From: Tamarix chinensis
Taxonomy: Eukaryota > Streptophyta > Magnoliopsida > Caryophyllales > Tamaricaceae
Direction of reading: 5' to 3'
Assembly (NCBI GenBank): GCA_030549775.1
Contig: CM060177.1
Coordinates: forward strand, 69,638,138 to 69,702,137
DNA length: 64,000 nt
Translations under genes and position numbers: made by a program
Notes under the pieces: model-generated
Seen by the model: only the letters and a program-made list of their open reading frames with translations
What the model was told of the DNA's origin: nothing
Databases searched by the model: none
Shown: piece after piece, positions 25,293 to 37,800 of the stretch
Layout of the letters: each line of letters begins with the position of its first letter
Position numbering within the stretch: position 1 is the stretch's first letter

Positions 25293-25339
<47 letters not shown>

Positions 25340-25640
25340 AAACAACAACAACAATAACAACACTAATGGTAAAATAGTTGTATTAATAATAATGGAATAA
25401 GAATAAAAGAAATTCAAAATAGGAAATAATAATAATAATTATACTTACAGCATATTAATATTAATAATAGTAATAATAAAAATAATGAGAATAATAATAA
25501 TAAAATTGAAAATAAAATACAATAGGGCTTCAACCCTCAACAAAAATAATAATCAAAACATTAATACTAATAATAATAATAATAATACATATTAAAAATA
25601 TAAATAATAATAATAATAATAGTATTTATATCCAAATAAC
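24815..25640. repeat. Cluster of trinucleotide microsatellites
   Basis: Long (AAT)n at 24820-24884, (GAT)n at 24885-24939, (AAT)n at 25056-25120 and 25257-25290, and (ACA)n at 25291-25345, with shorter arrays after. This is the reverse complement of the arrangement at 18215-18840. Poly-Ile, poly-Leu and poly-Asn frames across it are artefacts of the repeats. Confidence 0.95.
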
Positions 25641-27241
25641 TGAAATAAATTAAATTAAAGGCTTATAAAAATAAGGAGAAGGTTGATAGGGTTTAGGGTT
25701 CAACCTTAGGCTGGTGGGGACGGGCGGCACCAGCGGTGGTGCACGTCGGCGGCGACGGTGGCCGAAAAAAGGGAAGAAAAGGGTAAAAGTTAAATTCTGG
25801 GAAAAATATTGGGATAATGGGGGTGAGAGTTGGGGTATTTATAGTTTCCCAAAAGGAGAGGGACAGAATGGAGGTGGTGGCGCAGCCAAAGGTGGCGGCG
25901 CACGGCGGCGGTGGTGGTGGCCGAAAGAGGAAGAAGAAGAGAAAGAGAGGAGGAGATGGGGAAAGGAAAAGAAAGGTAGGGGAAAGTGGAGTAGGATCTG
26001 CAGAACAAAATGGGAGGAAAAAGGAGCGGCGGTATCGGCGGAAGAGGTGGTAAAGGTGGTTCGAAGGGCGGCGGAGACAAAAAATAGGGTTGATCGAGAA
26101 GGCTACTTCGCACAGCCAAGGTGGCTCATGCAGGAAGAATAGTCGGATAAGGGAGACGTAGTTAGTTAGAGGGCAGAGCAAGGAAGATTTTGGTGGTTAG
26201 AGATGGCGGTGAAGTTGGCTGGAGGAGGAGGACGAGGCGTCTAAAGGGGCGGCAGTGGCAAGGTCGGGAAATTCTAGGTAGAAATTAAAAGCTCGACACA
26301 GGGCTGCTATGAGGGTATTTATAGACTTTAGAAGAGAGTTTAGGGTTATATGGATCGGTAAGGGGATAAGGCAGGTTGGTTCGGGTCACCGGTGGCAATG
26401 GTTGGCCGGTGGTAGCAACTTTTGGGGCAAAGATCGTGCACAGGAAAGAGAGGGAAACTGCGTGAGAAATGGAAGGTAGATTGGTTCAAAATGGCTAGTG
26501 AGTCAGAGGGAAAAGAGAGGAAGGAAAACGACAGTGGTTTTTTTTTTTAACAAAACGTGGTGTACAGGGAAACAAAGAAGCAAAATGTAGCACTACGAGG
26601 GAGAAGGTAAGAGGCGGTCGAAGAAAGAAAGGAGGGAGGGAGGACTTGGGCCACTGGGCTGGCCTAGGTTGGGGAGGAGAAAAAGAAAAAGAAAAGAAGA
26701 AGAAAAAAAAAGAAAGAAAAAGGAAGAAAGAACAGGAAAAAAGGAAAAGAGAAAAATAATTAGGTTGGGTATTTAAATTAATTAAAATATTTGGAATATT
26801 TAAAAATAATGATATTTAAATCTTTTTTTAGGCCAAATTAGGATTTTTAAAAGATTTTCTATAAATTCCATTTTAATTTGCAAATCACTCTAATTTTCTT
26901 CAATTAATTTATTTATAAAATTAATATTAATTTGAAACTATTTTCTCTTTCTTAATTTAAAAAAAATTATTTAATTAATTTTCAAATTAAAATCTTTAAT
27001 TAGTTAAAATACCCAAATTTCATCTAATTAAAATATTTATAAAATTTCTTATTAATTTTCCCTAATTAATTTCCTTTTTTTTAATAAAAATAAATTATTT
27101 AATTAATTTTCATAATAAAATATTATTTAATAATAAATAATAAAATTAGAATTTTCGGGACATTTTACCTCTACCTCCCCCTCCTTCTTCCTCTACCTTC
27201 TTCAACCACCACCTACGCCGCCCCTTTCACTACACCACCAC

Positions 27242-27876
27242 CAGTGGAAGAGCCACAACTTTAGGTTCATGGTGTTCCTTAATATCAACTCATTCGATAA
27301 ATTATATATTAAATAAAATAATTTTCATTGATATTTTTAAACACTGTAAGAATTTATTTTAAATTATAATGAAAAGAAAATTTAATTATAAAACTTTTTA
27401 AAAATTTGCCAAAATAGTTTTAATTATTTTAAGAAAATGAAGAATATAAAATTAAATTTTTAAAAAATAACTAAAATACTAAATAAGTATTCTGAACTAA
27501 TAATAAAACACATGAGAAAAGGAAATTGTGCTCTGATAAGTGACAGTTCATTTTCGATATTATCCTTTGAAGCGAAAGGAGCTTGTTTTCATATACAAAA
27601 GAGTATTAAAGTACCTACTTAAAAGTGTCAGTATACATTACTTTAAATCAGTGATTGATCTCCGAAACAGAGCTTTAGATGTGTCTTTCATGATCTGCCG
27701 AGTGGAGAATTAGAGTCACCCATGTCGTGATTTGAACCCAGGATTTTCATAATTTTGTAAGGGGTGCACTGCCACTTAACTATTTCTTTTATGGATCATT
27801 TGTTGCTTTTTATGTTATTATACTAGGCTTCAATGGTGTCCCGGGACACCATTGAAAAGCCCTGGCTCCACCGCTG
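27242..27876. mobile_element. hAT-like non-autonomous element
   Basis: The ends CAGTGGAAGAGCCACAACTTT and, reversed, CAGCGGTGGAGCCAGGGCTTT form an imperfect inverted repeat. They are flanked by an identical 8-bp ACCACCAC (27234-27241 and 27877-27884), the length expected for hAT. The flank is a CCA-rich stretch, so the duplication is weaker evidence than usual. Near the right end is the palindrome TGGTGTCCCGGGACACCA. It encodes no protein. Confidence 0.65.
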
Positions 27877-28092
27877 ACCACCACCACTATTACAACCCTC
27901 TCAACATAGAGCATCCACCATCATCACAAACACCATCTCACTCCCCCTCTCCTAGTTTAGAAGTCCACCTCTCCAAATTTCCTTCCACCTCCACCGCCGC
28001 TGCCGCCTAGTCACCACTACCCCTAAGTTGTTCCTTAACCTCCCTAACCTTTAAAAATAATTTATTTATTTATTAATTATTTTATTTGTGTC

Positions 28093-28158
28093 AATATCAT
28101 CATCATCATCATCATCATCATCATTTATTATTATTATTACTACTACTACTACTATGTC

Positions 28159-28236
<78 letters not shown>

Positions 28237-28393
28237 GTCGGCATATTATTACTAATATTATTATTATTAATATATGAACCGCTGCTGCTGCTACTATTGC
28301 TACTGCTACTACTACTAAATTTCGACACTATTATTAGTAATGCTAATTTTAACATGGTTATTCGAACCCTATCATTATTATTACTAATATTTG

Positions 28394-28427
<34 letters not shown>

Positions 28428-28570
28428 TTGGCCCTATTACTACTAATGTTATTATTATTATGATTATTAGAACCCTTATTATTATTATTATTATTATCAT
28501 TATTATTATTATTATTATTCGAGCTATTACTAATATTAATATCATCATGATCATCATCAGTAGTAGTAGA

Positions 28571-28604
<34 letters not shown>

Positions 28605-28689
28605 TCATCATTGTCACTATTTTAGTATTACTAATACTATTATTATTATTGTTATGATTCAGGTTATCATCATCATCATCATCATCATT

Positions 28690-28722
<33 letters not shown>
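28093..28722. repeat. Microsatellite cluster: CAT, ATT, GTT arrays
   Basis: (CAT)n at 28096-28125, (ATT)n at about 28125-28235, 28394-28426 and 28474-28520, (CAT)n at 28659-28687 and (GTT)n at 28690-28724. It occupies the same place in the LTR as the 18215-18840 and 24815-25640 clusters. Confidence 0.95.
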
Positions 28723-28725
<3 letters not shown>

Positions 28726-31071
28726 AATAGTAAAGGTATTAAATATTACTAATAATACTTTAACATGGACTAATAAAACTACTAAGAATATTTAGACTAG
28801 TAATAATATGATTAGCTTCTTTGAGAATAATACCCTTACTTTTACTTATAAAACTATTATTATTATTATTATTAACCCTAATACTAGGCTATGATAAGGG
28901 TAAGGTAGGAAATAATGATAATTTTGTTAGAGGGAAATTAACCCTTAGTATTTCCCTCTTATAGGTGAACCAAGTCAAAACCCTAAGGAGGCGTAGGAGC
29001 GTGCTCAATGCCCGATGTTGTTTTAGGTAAGGATGTAGCTAAGGTCGCTTGTGTGTATTATGTGTCTTGTATGCCATGTGTTATGTTATGTTGTATACCT
29101 TATATTATTATGACTACTCACTTGTAGCGTTGTACGGAGCTAAGGTACATTTATGTAACTTCATTATGGCTTGTGTAAAATGATGTGTATGTTGTGCTTG
29201 TGATATTATGTGATATGACCCTCTAGGACATGAATGCTAGGATGGTTTAATGAGATGTTATAGTGTGAAAGGATGAAAAGGGGAAAAGGGAAAATGAGTT
29301 GAGCAAAGGAGAATGAGAATGACCTAATTATCTCATAACCCATGAGGGGACAAATAAAAGAGAAATATGGAAAAAATAAGAGAGTGGAGTGGATCTTGCA
29401 TTGGGAATTCTATGGTTTCCATGGAATGGATGGTTTTTGCATAGGGATGATCCTTACGTGTGAAAAGTTGCCTTGGGGGTGTGAGTAAGGTAAGGGAAGA
29501 GTTGTTGGAGTAGTTGGAGTCCTTAGGCGGAAAATAGTACGTAGGTTGGTATAAGGGTGTATAGGGAACTTTGCTAGGGTTTGGGGTGGCCAACTAGGGT
29601 TTCGTGATAACATGTGTAAAATGGGAAGTAAAGTGAAATGTTTGGGGTTGAACCTAAGTGTGAGGATGAGTTGGGGATAAAGGAGCATGAGTTGTGTGGG
29701 TTAGAGAAAGGATGGGGCATATAGGCCAAAGTAGGGTTTTTGGGGAAACCCTAGAGGGCGATATTGAGTTGACCTTAGAGGTATGGGGACGTGGGCCTCG
29801 ACCCATACAATTAGGAATTAGGTATTCGTGGTAAGTAAGGGGAGGGTGAAAAGGATGTCTAGACGTGATGGGAAGCATAGGAGTCCTAAGATATGGGACA
29901 AGCCCTCTGAGGGGAATGGGAGTAGAAGGATTAAGTGAACGAGTAGTCTAAAGAGCATGCATGTCTAGGGTGAAAACGTATATGGAATACGGCACGGTTA
30001 AGATACTAATCATTTAAAGCAAAAGATTATTGAGCCAAACCCAGACCGATCCACCGGCATGATAGTGGGCAAGTGTTGGGGTGCCTTGGAGACAGCTCCA
30101 CTGGCATATAATAGTGGTCAGGTGCGTTCTACTCTGTATATTTCCTATCCACTGGCTATAATAGTGGGGAATCCCAAGCTCAATAAACCAAACCTTAAGT
30201 TATGAAGAGACATGGGAAAGACACTAAGTACTTACAATGGAACACCATGAGAGTCGGGGCCAAAACAATCCACTAACATAATAGTGGCCAGGAGCATCTT
30301 GCCCTGTAGATTGATCCACCGGCATATAATAGTGGTCAGGTGTGTTATGTCCTGTATCTTTCCGATCCACCGACTATAATAGTGGGGTTCTCGTACAATC
30401 ATGGACTTATAAAGAGTATGGTGGGAAATGAGCATATGAACTAGAGATCTAACGAATGAGTTTAATTGGACTATAATACAGCCTCTACAATCTGCATTGC
30501 TTGTATGTTTATCTCTATGATCATGCTTGTATTATATGCCTTTTTATGTATGGCCTTAGCTGCATAGTTACCTGCCTCAGCACGTAGCGTACTAACTACC
30601 CTTTTTATGGGTGCTTCTCATTCCCACAAGTAGAGGACCCTGTTGATATTTTTTAGGTAGGGGATGCCATATTTGATGCCTATGATACTTATGAGGCATC
30701 AAGTAAGGCTAAGAGTTGATTGTTAGACTTGGCATGGGGGCTCAGGAGCGATGTTGGATGGACTCTATTTTACTTTAGTTTACCTTTGTATCACTTTATT
30801 TCGGTTTCATTTTATCATGATGTATCTTTTATCCCTCGTGTTATAATAACTTTTTAATGTACACTCTAATTTCTGCATTATGAACATTTTAGTTTTTCTA
30901 TTAATCTTTGTTTTAAGTTATCTAATGTTTGGTGATGACTTTTCTTTAACCTTGTGGTTAGTATGAGACAGGCCAAAGGACAGGCTTGTGTGGATCATAG
31001 CAGTAGCACCCCCTGTGCTTGTATTTTTTTTTTTAAACAAAAATTTTCAACTGTAATTTTGGGAGTGTTAC

Positions 31072-31922
31072 ATAATTATTACAACTAATACATATAATTA
31101 CCAATTTATAATTAGGGTTTTCAAAAATGAAGTGTTACAAATGGACTCCATGAGAAACTATGTAAATGGATGATAAAAACCCTAATAAGAGTTTAAGTAA
31201 TCTACTTAGTATATTGCATAGTGTTATATATGATGTTGTGTTATGTTGATAAGCATGATGATTCATGTATAATTTGATTTTCAAATGCATTATATAACCT
31301 TGGTAGAGCATGTATATCTATTTTTATGGCTTAATCATGAAATATGTCAGCATGATCTCCACATTGTGTTAGAACCTTTTGTGCTTGCAACTCCTATTGG
31401 GGAGGTAATGTGGCTTACTTGGTATGAAGTGTACTGATGTGCCAGTTTGCTAAGTCGCCTATTCATTCCCACGATTAGAGGATCATGTGCAAGTTTTGGG
31501 GGATAGTTAGTAGGTATCCTACCTCATGTGGGGCATGGATTTTGAGAGTATGGACATCTAGAGACTTCTTTGCATTCCTTAATGTACCAAGGTTTAAGGT
31601 TATGCCCTACTTTTGTTTTCTGCTATCAAAATTATGTACTTTAGCTTAATTTCCTTTATGTATTTGAATATTTGGGGACCATTGAGGTCCTATTCTTGTG
31701 AACATTTTCTTTATTATCTATGTGTCATTTCTTGCGCACTCTACTCTACTTTTGATTGGTTTGGTTTCTCATCCTTGTATCTACATGTGACGGGAAGCTG
31801 ACGCCTATCCTATTTTAAGTGTAGTGGTAGCACCCTGTTTTTCCTATGTGTTTGGTAGTTTTCTACTTCCATAATGTTCTTAAAATAAAAATTTTCAAAA
31901 ATAAAAAAATGGGAGTGTTACA
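31072..31922 (+). repeat. Family A-related LTR 3' ends in series
   Basis: A second end, AAGTGTTACA, lies near 31129-31138, and a third, ATGGGAGTGTTACA, ends at 31922. The latter copy carries the CATTCCCACGATTAGAGGATC block at about 31470, parallel to 30628-30650. The spacing suggests partial LTRs or nested insertions of related elements. Confidence 0.5.
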
Positions 31923-34579
31923 AATTTTTTAAATCTTAATGTTCCTTTTTTATTTTAGATTTATTAGCTATTATACTATTTTATTTACTCAATCAAATTG
32001 GTGATTAGCTATGTATAATTAATTGAGATTAAGAATAAAAATCTATTACGTCATGCACTTTAATACTACCTACACTACATAGTTTCTTAATATGCATATT
32101 AGTACTATATTACATTAATTAGAGCTATTTAATATCAAATGAATATGATAGTAGTTATAAAGACTTGTGCAAGAAAAAAAAAGGAAAAAGCTTATCCTCC
32201 ATGTAATATACTAGCATATATTAGTCTTCATGTATAATTTGGTGAGGCAAGTTTAAATGCTAACTAACTTTGTTATTATTAAACTATAAGCAAATTAAAG
32301 TGGGCATTAAAATGTCAAATTCTTAGCATATGATCTTAGAGACTAGTGATAAAACCCTCAAGTATTGTATAAATTAGATAAATAGTAAATAAAATTTTTA
32401 TGGTAAACCACTTTTATACTTAAATTACATGTGCCATATGATTTATATTACTAGTAGACAAATTTTGGGGATAACACAATTCAACTAACATAGCAAACCT
32501 TAATTAACCACACATTGATATATATTTTTTCCTTTACTATAAAAAGTGTACACCTACTAAATTATTTTCAAACTTTGAGGCTTGTATATAAACATTAGGT
32601 GATAAAATAGAAGATTGATACATTTTTAGATTTTGATAAGCTAGGTCCAAGATGTCTACAAAATATGTATTTAATTTTTCCTTAGCGTTGATAGTATATC
32701 TATATTACTTCGAGTATTAGCCGACTAGTGAGCTATTGGTGTTTGAGTCATATTTTAGGTAAACCAATTTCCCTCTTGGTCACCCATAGCTAAAGTATTG
32801 CCTCTATTATATGGTATATGCCAAGATGCTCTAATAGTGTGTGTATGTGATGGTTTGTAGTGATACATGTAATTAATTAGTTATGAATAGTTTATTGGTA
32901 TCCTAATAAATTATCGTCTATGGAATATAATAACAATATTTTTATGATAATATGGTTATGGTTGACATGATTAGTTGTTTAGACAGATTGCAGTATTCAT
33001 GGTTGTAACCTAGAATTGAGTTTTGCCCTAGAATTGAGTGTTTTGATTTGATAAGACCTCATTGACAATCATTGTATTAGATATGAGATTATATTCCACT
33101 CAATATTTTATTTGTGGTTTATCAAATTGGATTAGAAACCCACCATAATATACCTGTAATAATTAGATTAGAATTAGATTGATAAATGCTAGACTATTTG
33201 GTGACATCATAAAAATGTCATGGTGCATACATAATATGATTTGTTGATATCTTGTAATTATTATACAATTTGTAACATGTCCTTCTTGTGTCCTTATCAA
33301 GGTTATGAGTTTATTAATATTTTTGATTGAATTTGTGGGATTATGTTATTTTAGATATTTTTATTGCATGTCATTTTGTGATTTTGGTATAAACTTTATT
33401 TATTATATGTTATGTGTAATGTGGGCATGTTTCCTCTTTAGAGGCATTGTAATTTACTTAGTAGAAGAATTTGTACTAATACTATCACTGTTCATATGAG
33501 TATGTTCATTGAATGCAATGGGTAAAAGACTTTGAGGAGCGTCATCTAGGCATTTAGGTAGACTAAGGGAGTGAGGGTCCTTGCTCCTGTAACCCTTATT
33601 TAGTAATATTGTTGGTAGAAGGGATGAGTATAAGTGAAATTTGGTGACCCACTGTTGTGTGCTCTTTTGTGATCAATTTTGCTTTAGACTCCTACATCCC
33701 TAATGTATTTTGGATATTATTGTATACGAATAATGTACTATCAATAAACCTTTATTTATGCATTATTTATTCCTTCCATTATTTGTTTTGATTTGACTTG
33801 TTTCTAACCTTAACACTAGACATAAAGAGGGTGAGAAAACTAGACTTATGCTAAGTGTGGTGGTAACACCCATTATTTTGTAATTATCGCTTCCATAAAA
33901 TAAAATTTTTTTAAGTACTAATTTTTGGGATGTTACTAGAATAGATGGCTTGAGTGCTAGTTTAGGATTTAGAAAGAGAGTAGAGCTTGTTCCAAGAGCT
34001 TTAACCCTAGGGGGTTATCATTTTAAGAATTTAGATATTGATCACTATGTCCTTTGCTTTCCATATTCCATTGTAGTGTAATTTCTTTGTTTGGCACCAC
34101 TTGATCATGTAGTACTTCCTAAACATCATTTGTGTGTTTAGGCTAATTCTTAAAGCTTCTCATTTTTTATATTTGTTGAAATTTCAATTGACCAATTAGT
34201 CATCCATTCAATATTAAGTATATATATATATATATATATATACCAAAATTATATTAAGTATAACAATAACACTAGATTTTCTTTGTATGCTTTTGCACAG
34301 GAAGTTTTATAAACAAATAATTTTAGTTATGAAATTTAAGGAGTTAACAATATATTTATAATTCAAGACAGATATGAGGGATACAAGGACCCCATATACC
34401 TATTCCTACCCCTACACAAAAACAAAACTCAAATTATTTTCCCAAACCTTAACTTGAAACCCAAAATTTTCGACAACGAAGCCCTAATAGTAATATCACA
34501 AATTTTACTACTAAAAAATTTTAATTTACAGCAGAAGCATATAATCAAAGTATGAGGTGGTACCACCGTAATTGACGTC
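31923..34579 (+). other. AT-rich repeat-derived sequence with one more LTR end
   Basis: No gene was found. A further family-like end (GGTGGTAACACCCATT followed by TTTTTGGGATGTTACT) lies at 33870-33945. An (AT)n run lies at 34219-34242. Hydrophobic short frames, for example 33305-33499, look compositional. Confidence 0.4.
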
Positions 34580-34584
34580 AGTCT

Positions 34585-34889
34585 AGTAAACCCCAAATTG
34601 AGCGGAGTGTTATAAGGATTGATTTGGCTACTCGTATCAACATAATATGCCATCCTTTTAGAAATTCCGTCCTAAGAACTCCATAGTTAAGCGTGTTGGC
34701 CATGGAGCAATTTTTAAGATGAATGACCCTCCTAGGAAGTTTCAAAAATTTTCTAAAAATTTCTCGGGAAGCGCATGACTGAAGATAAAGCATGCTGAAA
34801 GGACTCGTATTGATCTGTGAGGCCAACCAATCAACCCGAAAGCACTATAAGGTAGCCTCCTCATGGTCGTATCAACTAGGGGTGTTACA
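34585..34889 (+). mobile_element. Cassandra-type solo LTR carrying a 5S rRNA-like promoter
   Basis: This 305-bp segment is flanked by an identical 5-bp duplication AGTCT (34580-34584 and 34890-34894). It starts AGTAAACCCCAA, close to the expected TGTAACACCCC, and ends GGGGTGTTACA. Its centre, about 34655-34740, is clearly 5S-rRNA-derived: AACTCCATAGTTAAGCGTG matches the A-box region and GAATGACCCTCCTAGGAAGT the C-box region, followed by T-runs that could stop RNA polymerase III. A 5S-bearing LTR is the defining property of the Cassandra TRIM retrotransposons. Only one LTR is present, so this is a solo LTR left by recombination. Confidence 0.85.
34655..34745 (+). promoter_or_regulatory. 5S rRNA-type internal RNA polymerase III promoter in the LTR
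   Basis: A-box-like AGTTAAGCGTG at 34685-34695, a degenerate intermediate element, and C-box-like TGACCCTCCTAGGAAGT at 34724-34740. Compared with plant 5S rRNA there is an extra C in the C-box and other substitutions, so present activity is doubtful. Confidence 0.65.
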
Positions 34890-34894
34890 AGTCT

Positions 34895-37800
34895 AGTTTA
34901 CCATACCATCATTACATCAATCACAAGGCTAAAACCATTCATAGTAAAACAAAGTAACTAGAAATGAGAAATTTTTTATATAAACAAATATTAGTTTGGA
35001 GGTTAACTCCAAAATATAGTAACAAAATACAACAAAAGAAATACCATGGGTTGAAGAGTACAAAAGGTATCTAGGTAAAACATCATCTAGATAACATAAC
35101 TCTTCGCCCAAACACCCATTACAGATAAAAGTCACTCCTCCCCATACAATACATTAAAAGCATCAAAATTATCCAGTTGGTCCTCAAAGACCTACACAAA
35201 AGCATTACGGTCCTTTGCTTATGGAAATGAACAATGCCCATAAAAAGGATGATCAGTATGCTATGTACTGATTAAGGTAACAATACTATCAAGTGAGGAA
35301 TGCAGTTAAATACACATATGCGCAGTAGAGAATAAGTACACATAAGACATCACAAGGTAAGGAATGATACAATCCTTTTTATTAGATATAAAAATTTTCA
35401 TTCTTTTATTTACATTGAGTTTCAAGAGCCCACTATTCTTAAATCGGTGGAACAATTTTAAGCAACTCTTTGGGACAACACACTTGAACCTTTATTATCA
35501 TCCTATAGAATGGATCCAACACCTCTCAGGGTAGAATACTCCTAAGTCACTATTCTTAAATCGATAGAATGATCTGAAGCACCTCTCAGGGACAACACGC
35601 CTAAGCTACTATTATCATCCAGTGGAATGAATCCAACACCTCAATCCTAACTCATGTACTCTTCCATTTAAGTCATTAGTATTTAATCCATTAGGTTACT
35701 TATCTCAAATCATATTCTTATTTACAATGAGTATGGGAGCCCACTATTCTTAATATAGTGGAACGGACTAAAGCACCTCTCAGGGACAACACACCTTAGC
35801 CATTATCATCCGATAGAACAGATTCATAAAAATACTTTATCAAGGCAACACGCTCTTGAACCACTATTATCATCCGGTGGAATGAACCTATAAAATACCT
35901 CGGTCCAACTCACGTGATATTTTAATTTAAATAATTAATGTATTGTTTATGATTAATTTGATAAGTATAGATATGGCAATTTTTCTTGTGGGTTCGAGGC
36001 CCTATTCGAGTTCGGATTTGGGAAAAGATTTTGGAGATCAAGTTTGAGTTCGGGGATTCTTATTAGGGACGAGGCGGGGACAGGTTTGGGGTCCCCATCT
36101 CGGATCCTGCCCTAAAAATTTTTATATTTTTTTATATTATTCTATATATATAATTTTTTTATATAGAATATAAATTAAAATATATTATAAGAAAATAAGA
36201 TCGAGTATAAGGAATGGAGTTGGGTTTTGGGTAGCGAGTCAGATTTTAAGGTCAAGGATGAGAAATTATTCTAGGATCGGGTCAGGTATAGGGATTCGAT
36301 CCCCGTGGGGATAGGGTCGAAGATTCCCTGATAAGAAAAAAATGAAAATCGAGGCAAGTTCAAGGATAATTTTGTTTATCAGGTTCGGGGATGGGGAGGA
36401 GCCCCCGTCCCCAGCTAGCCTTGTTGTCTTCCCTAGATATGTAAAGAACATGTTTAGAGTAGGTAAGGCGCATCACAAGATCATAAAGCTATTTTTTAGA
36501 GTTAAGACCCTTTTATTCCCCAAAACCCTAATTTCACACTTGTATCATAAATTTTCTCTTATTATTATTCTAACCACCATACTTAGTACATATTCCTCAA
36601 ATATTATCATCATCAAAATCTTAAAATTTCAAGGCCTAACTCCAAGGTTATCTAAAAAGTTACTATTCCCAAACTTATAAACCCTAATTTTATAAATCTA
36701 TCATAAATTTTCCTATCTGGCTCAAACAATTGATAGGTTTAATATACATTCCTAGAATAGTAATATTAAAAATATTTTTGGATTTCGTAGTCTAACTCTA
36801 CCATTTCACGCATGTGATAATAGCCTTCTCTTTTTTACGGTTATTATTCTCAAATCAACCAATTTCATATTTTATCAAACTTATATCATTCTCAACTACT
36901 CTAAATACTTCATATATATATTCCTTAGCATAATTCATATGATATAGCACCTTAAAATTTAACCCACATTAACTATAATGCCCTTATCAATAAAACCCTT
37001 ATTTCATATAAATATTATATGTTTGGTAACATTATCCTCCGATCCACATTTTTCTCCTCATACCTTATCATACTCATTTCACATTTATCGCATCATTAAT
37101 GAACCCATATTTCACACCGAGGGTTTTCCCACATAAAGTAACAATACCACATAATCTTGACTTATTCATTTTCTATTATATGATATCAAACACATGGCAT
37201 AGCATTAACATCATATATTAATTCACATAATAGCATTAACATGGTATGATACAAAAATAGGCAGAACAATTAGCAACCAAAACTCTATACTATGACAAGT
37301 ATCCTTACTAAAAACGACTATGATTTCTAAGCACATAACTACTAATCCATTTCTTCTATAACTTTGAAAAAATCACCTAAGAAATTAAATAACAGAACAC
37401 TATTAGAACTTAATGATATAATTAAAGAAGGGTTAAGGTAAGGGGAGGGTGAAGGAAAAGATAAAAACCATACCAAGGGAGTCTTGGCCAAAATGGTACA
37501 ATAAGGAGAGGCTTTGGTTGTGTTGTTCGAAGGAGAGGTGATGGGTTCGATGGTTGCTATCGAAATAGGGGGAGTAGCTTTAGTGGAAATGGCCAAAGGT
37601 GGTGTGATGGTTTTAGTAGAAAATGGATGAAGGAGGGTGTTGTTGCAGTTGATGACTACCAAAAATGGAGGGGAAGCTTCGATTATTAATGCCAAAATGG
37701 AGGGAAAAGTTTCTACCAAAGCTATCGAAGTGGAGGAGGAAGCATCAACCAAAGCTTCCAAAGGGGATTGGGTTAGGCTGCGGTGAAAATTGCCGCAGCA

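Larger units (their letters stand above)
20595..27162 (-). repeat. Family A LTR, long minus copy
   Basis: Read on the plus strand it opens with TGTAACACTCCC at 20595, the complement of the family 3' end, and closes with TCGGGACA at 27162, the complement of the inferred 5' end. In order it contains the CATTCCC/ATGGGCGC block (about 22505-22530), a tandem array of CCACTATT..GTGGATC units (22740-23100), a 20-bp minisatellite (23535-23712), 30-bp repeats (23846-24130), the TCCTACGCCTCCTTA block (24490-24505), microsatellites (24800-25640) and a GC-rich block (25700-26700). If this is one LTR it is about 6.5 kb. No flanking duplication was found. Confidence 0.6.
27163..31071 (+). repeat. Family A LTR, plus copy, interrupted by a hAT element
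   Basis: It starts in the GC-rich block, so its AT-rich 5' end is lost, and lies head-to-head with the minus copy ending at 27162. It continues with microsatellites (28093-28722), the AAGGAGGCGTAGGAG block (28983-28998), the CCACT..ATAGTGG array (30040-30390), the CTCATTCCCACAAGTAGAGG block (30628-30648) and the end GGGAGTGTTACA at 31060-31071. Short frames within it have no domain. Confidence 0.65.

Noticed and set aside
25693..26181. Overlapping frames of 109-162 residues in the GC-rich block
   Set aside because: They lie in the purine/pyrimidine-biased part of a family A LTR, with counterparts on the opposite strand, and carry no known motif.
27700..27735. tRNA-like GATTTGAACCCAGG motif
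   Set aside because: Only a T-loop-like word inside a hAT-like element; no cloverleaf could be drawn around it.
33305..33499. Small hydrophobic membrane protein
   Set aside because: AT-rich sequence gives Phe/Leu/Ile-rich frames by chance; no conserved context or start signal.
34655..34745. Functional 5S rRNA gene
   Set aside because: Only the internal promoter region is recognisable, with substitutions and an extra base, and it sits in a bounded LTR with target duplication.
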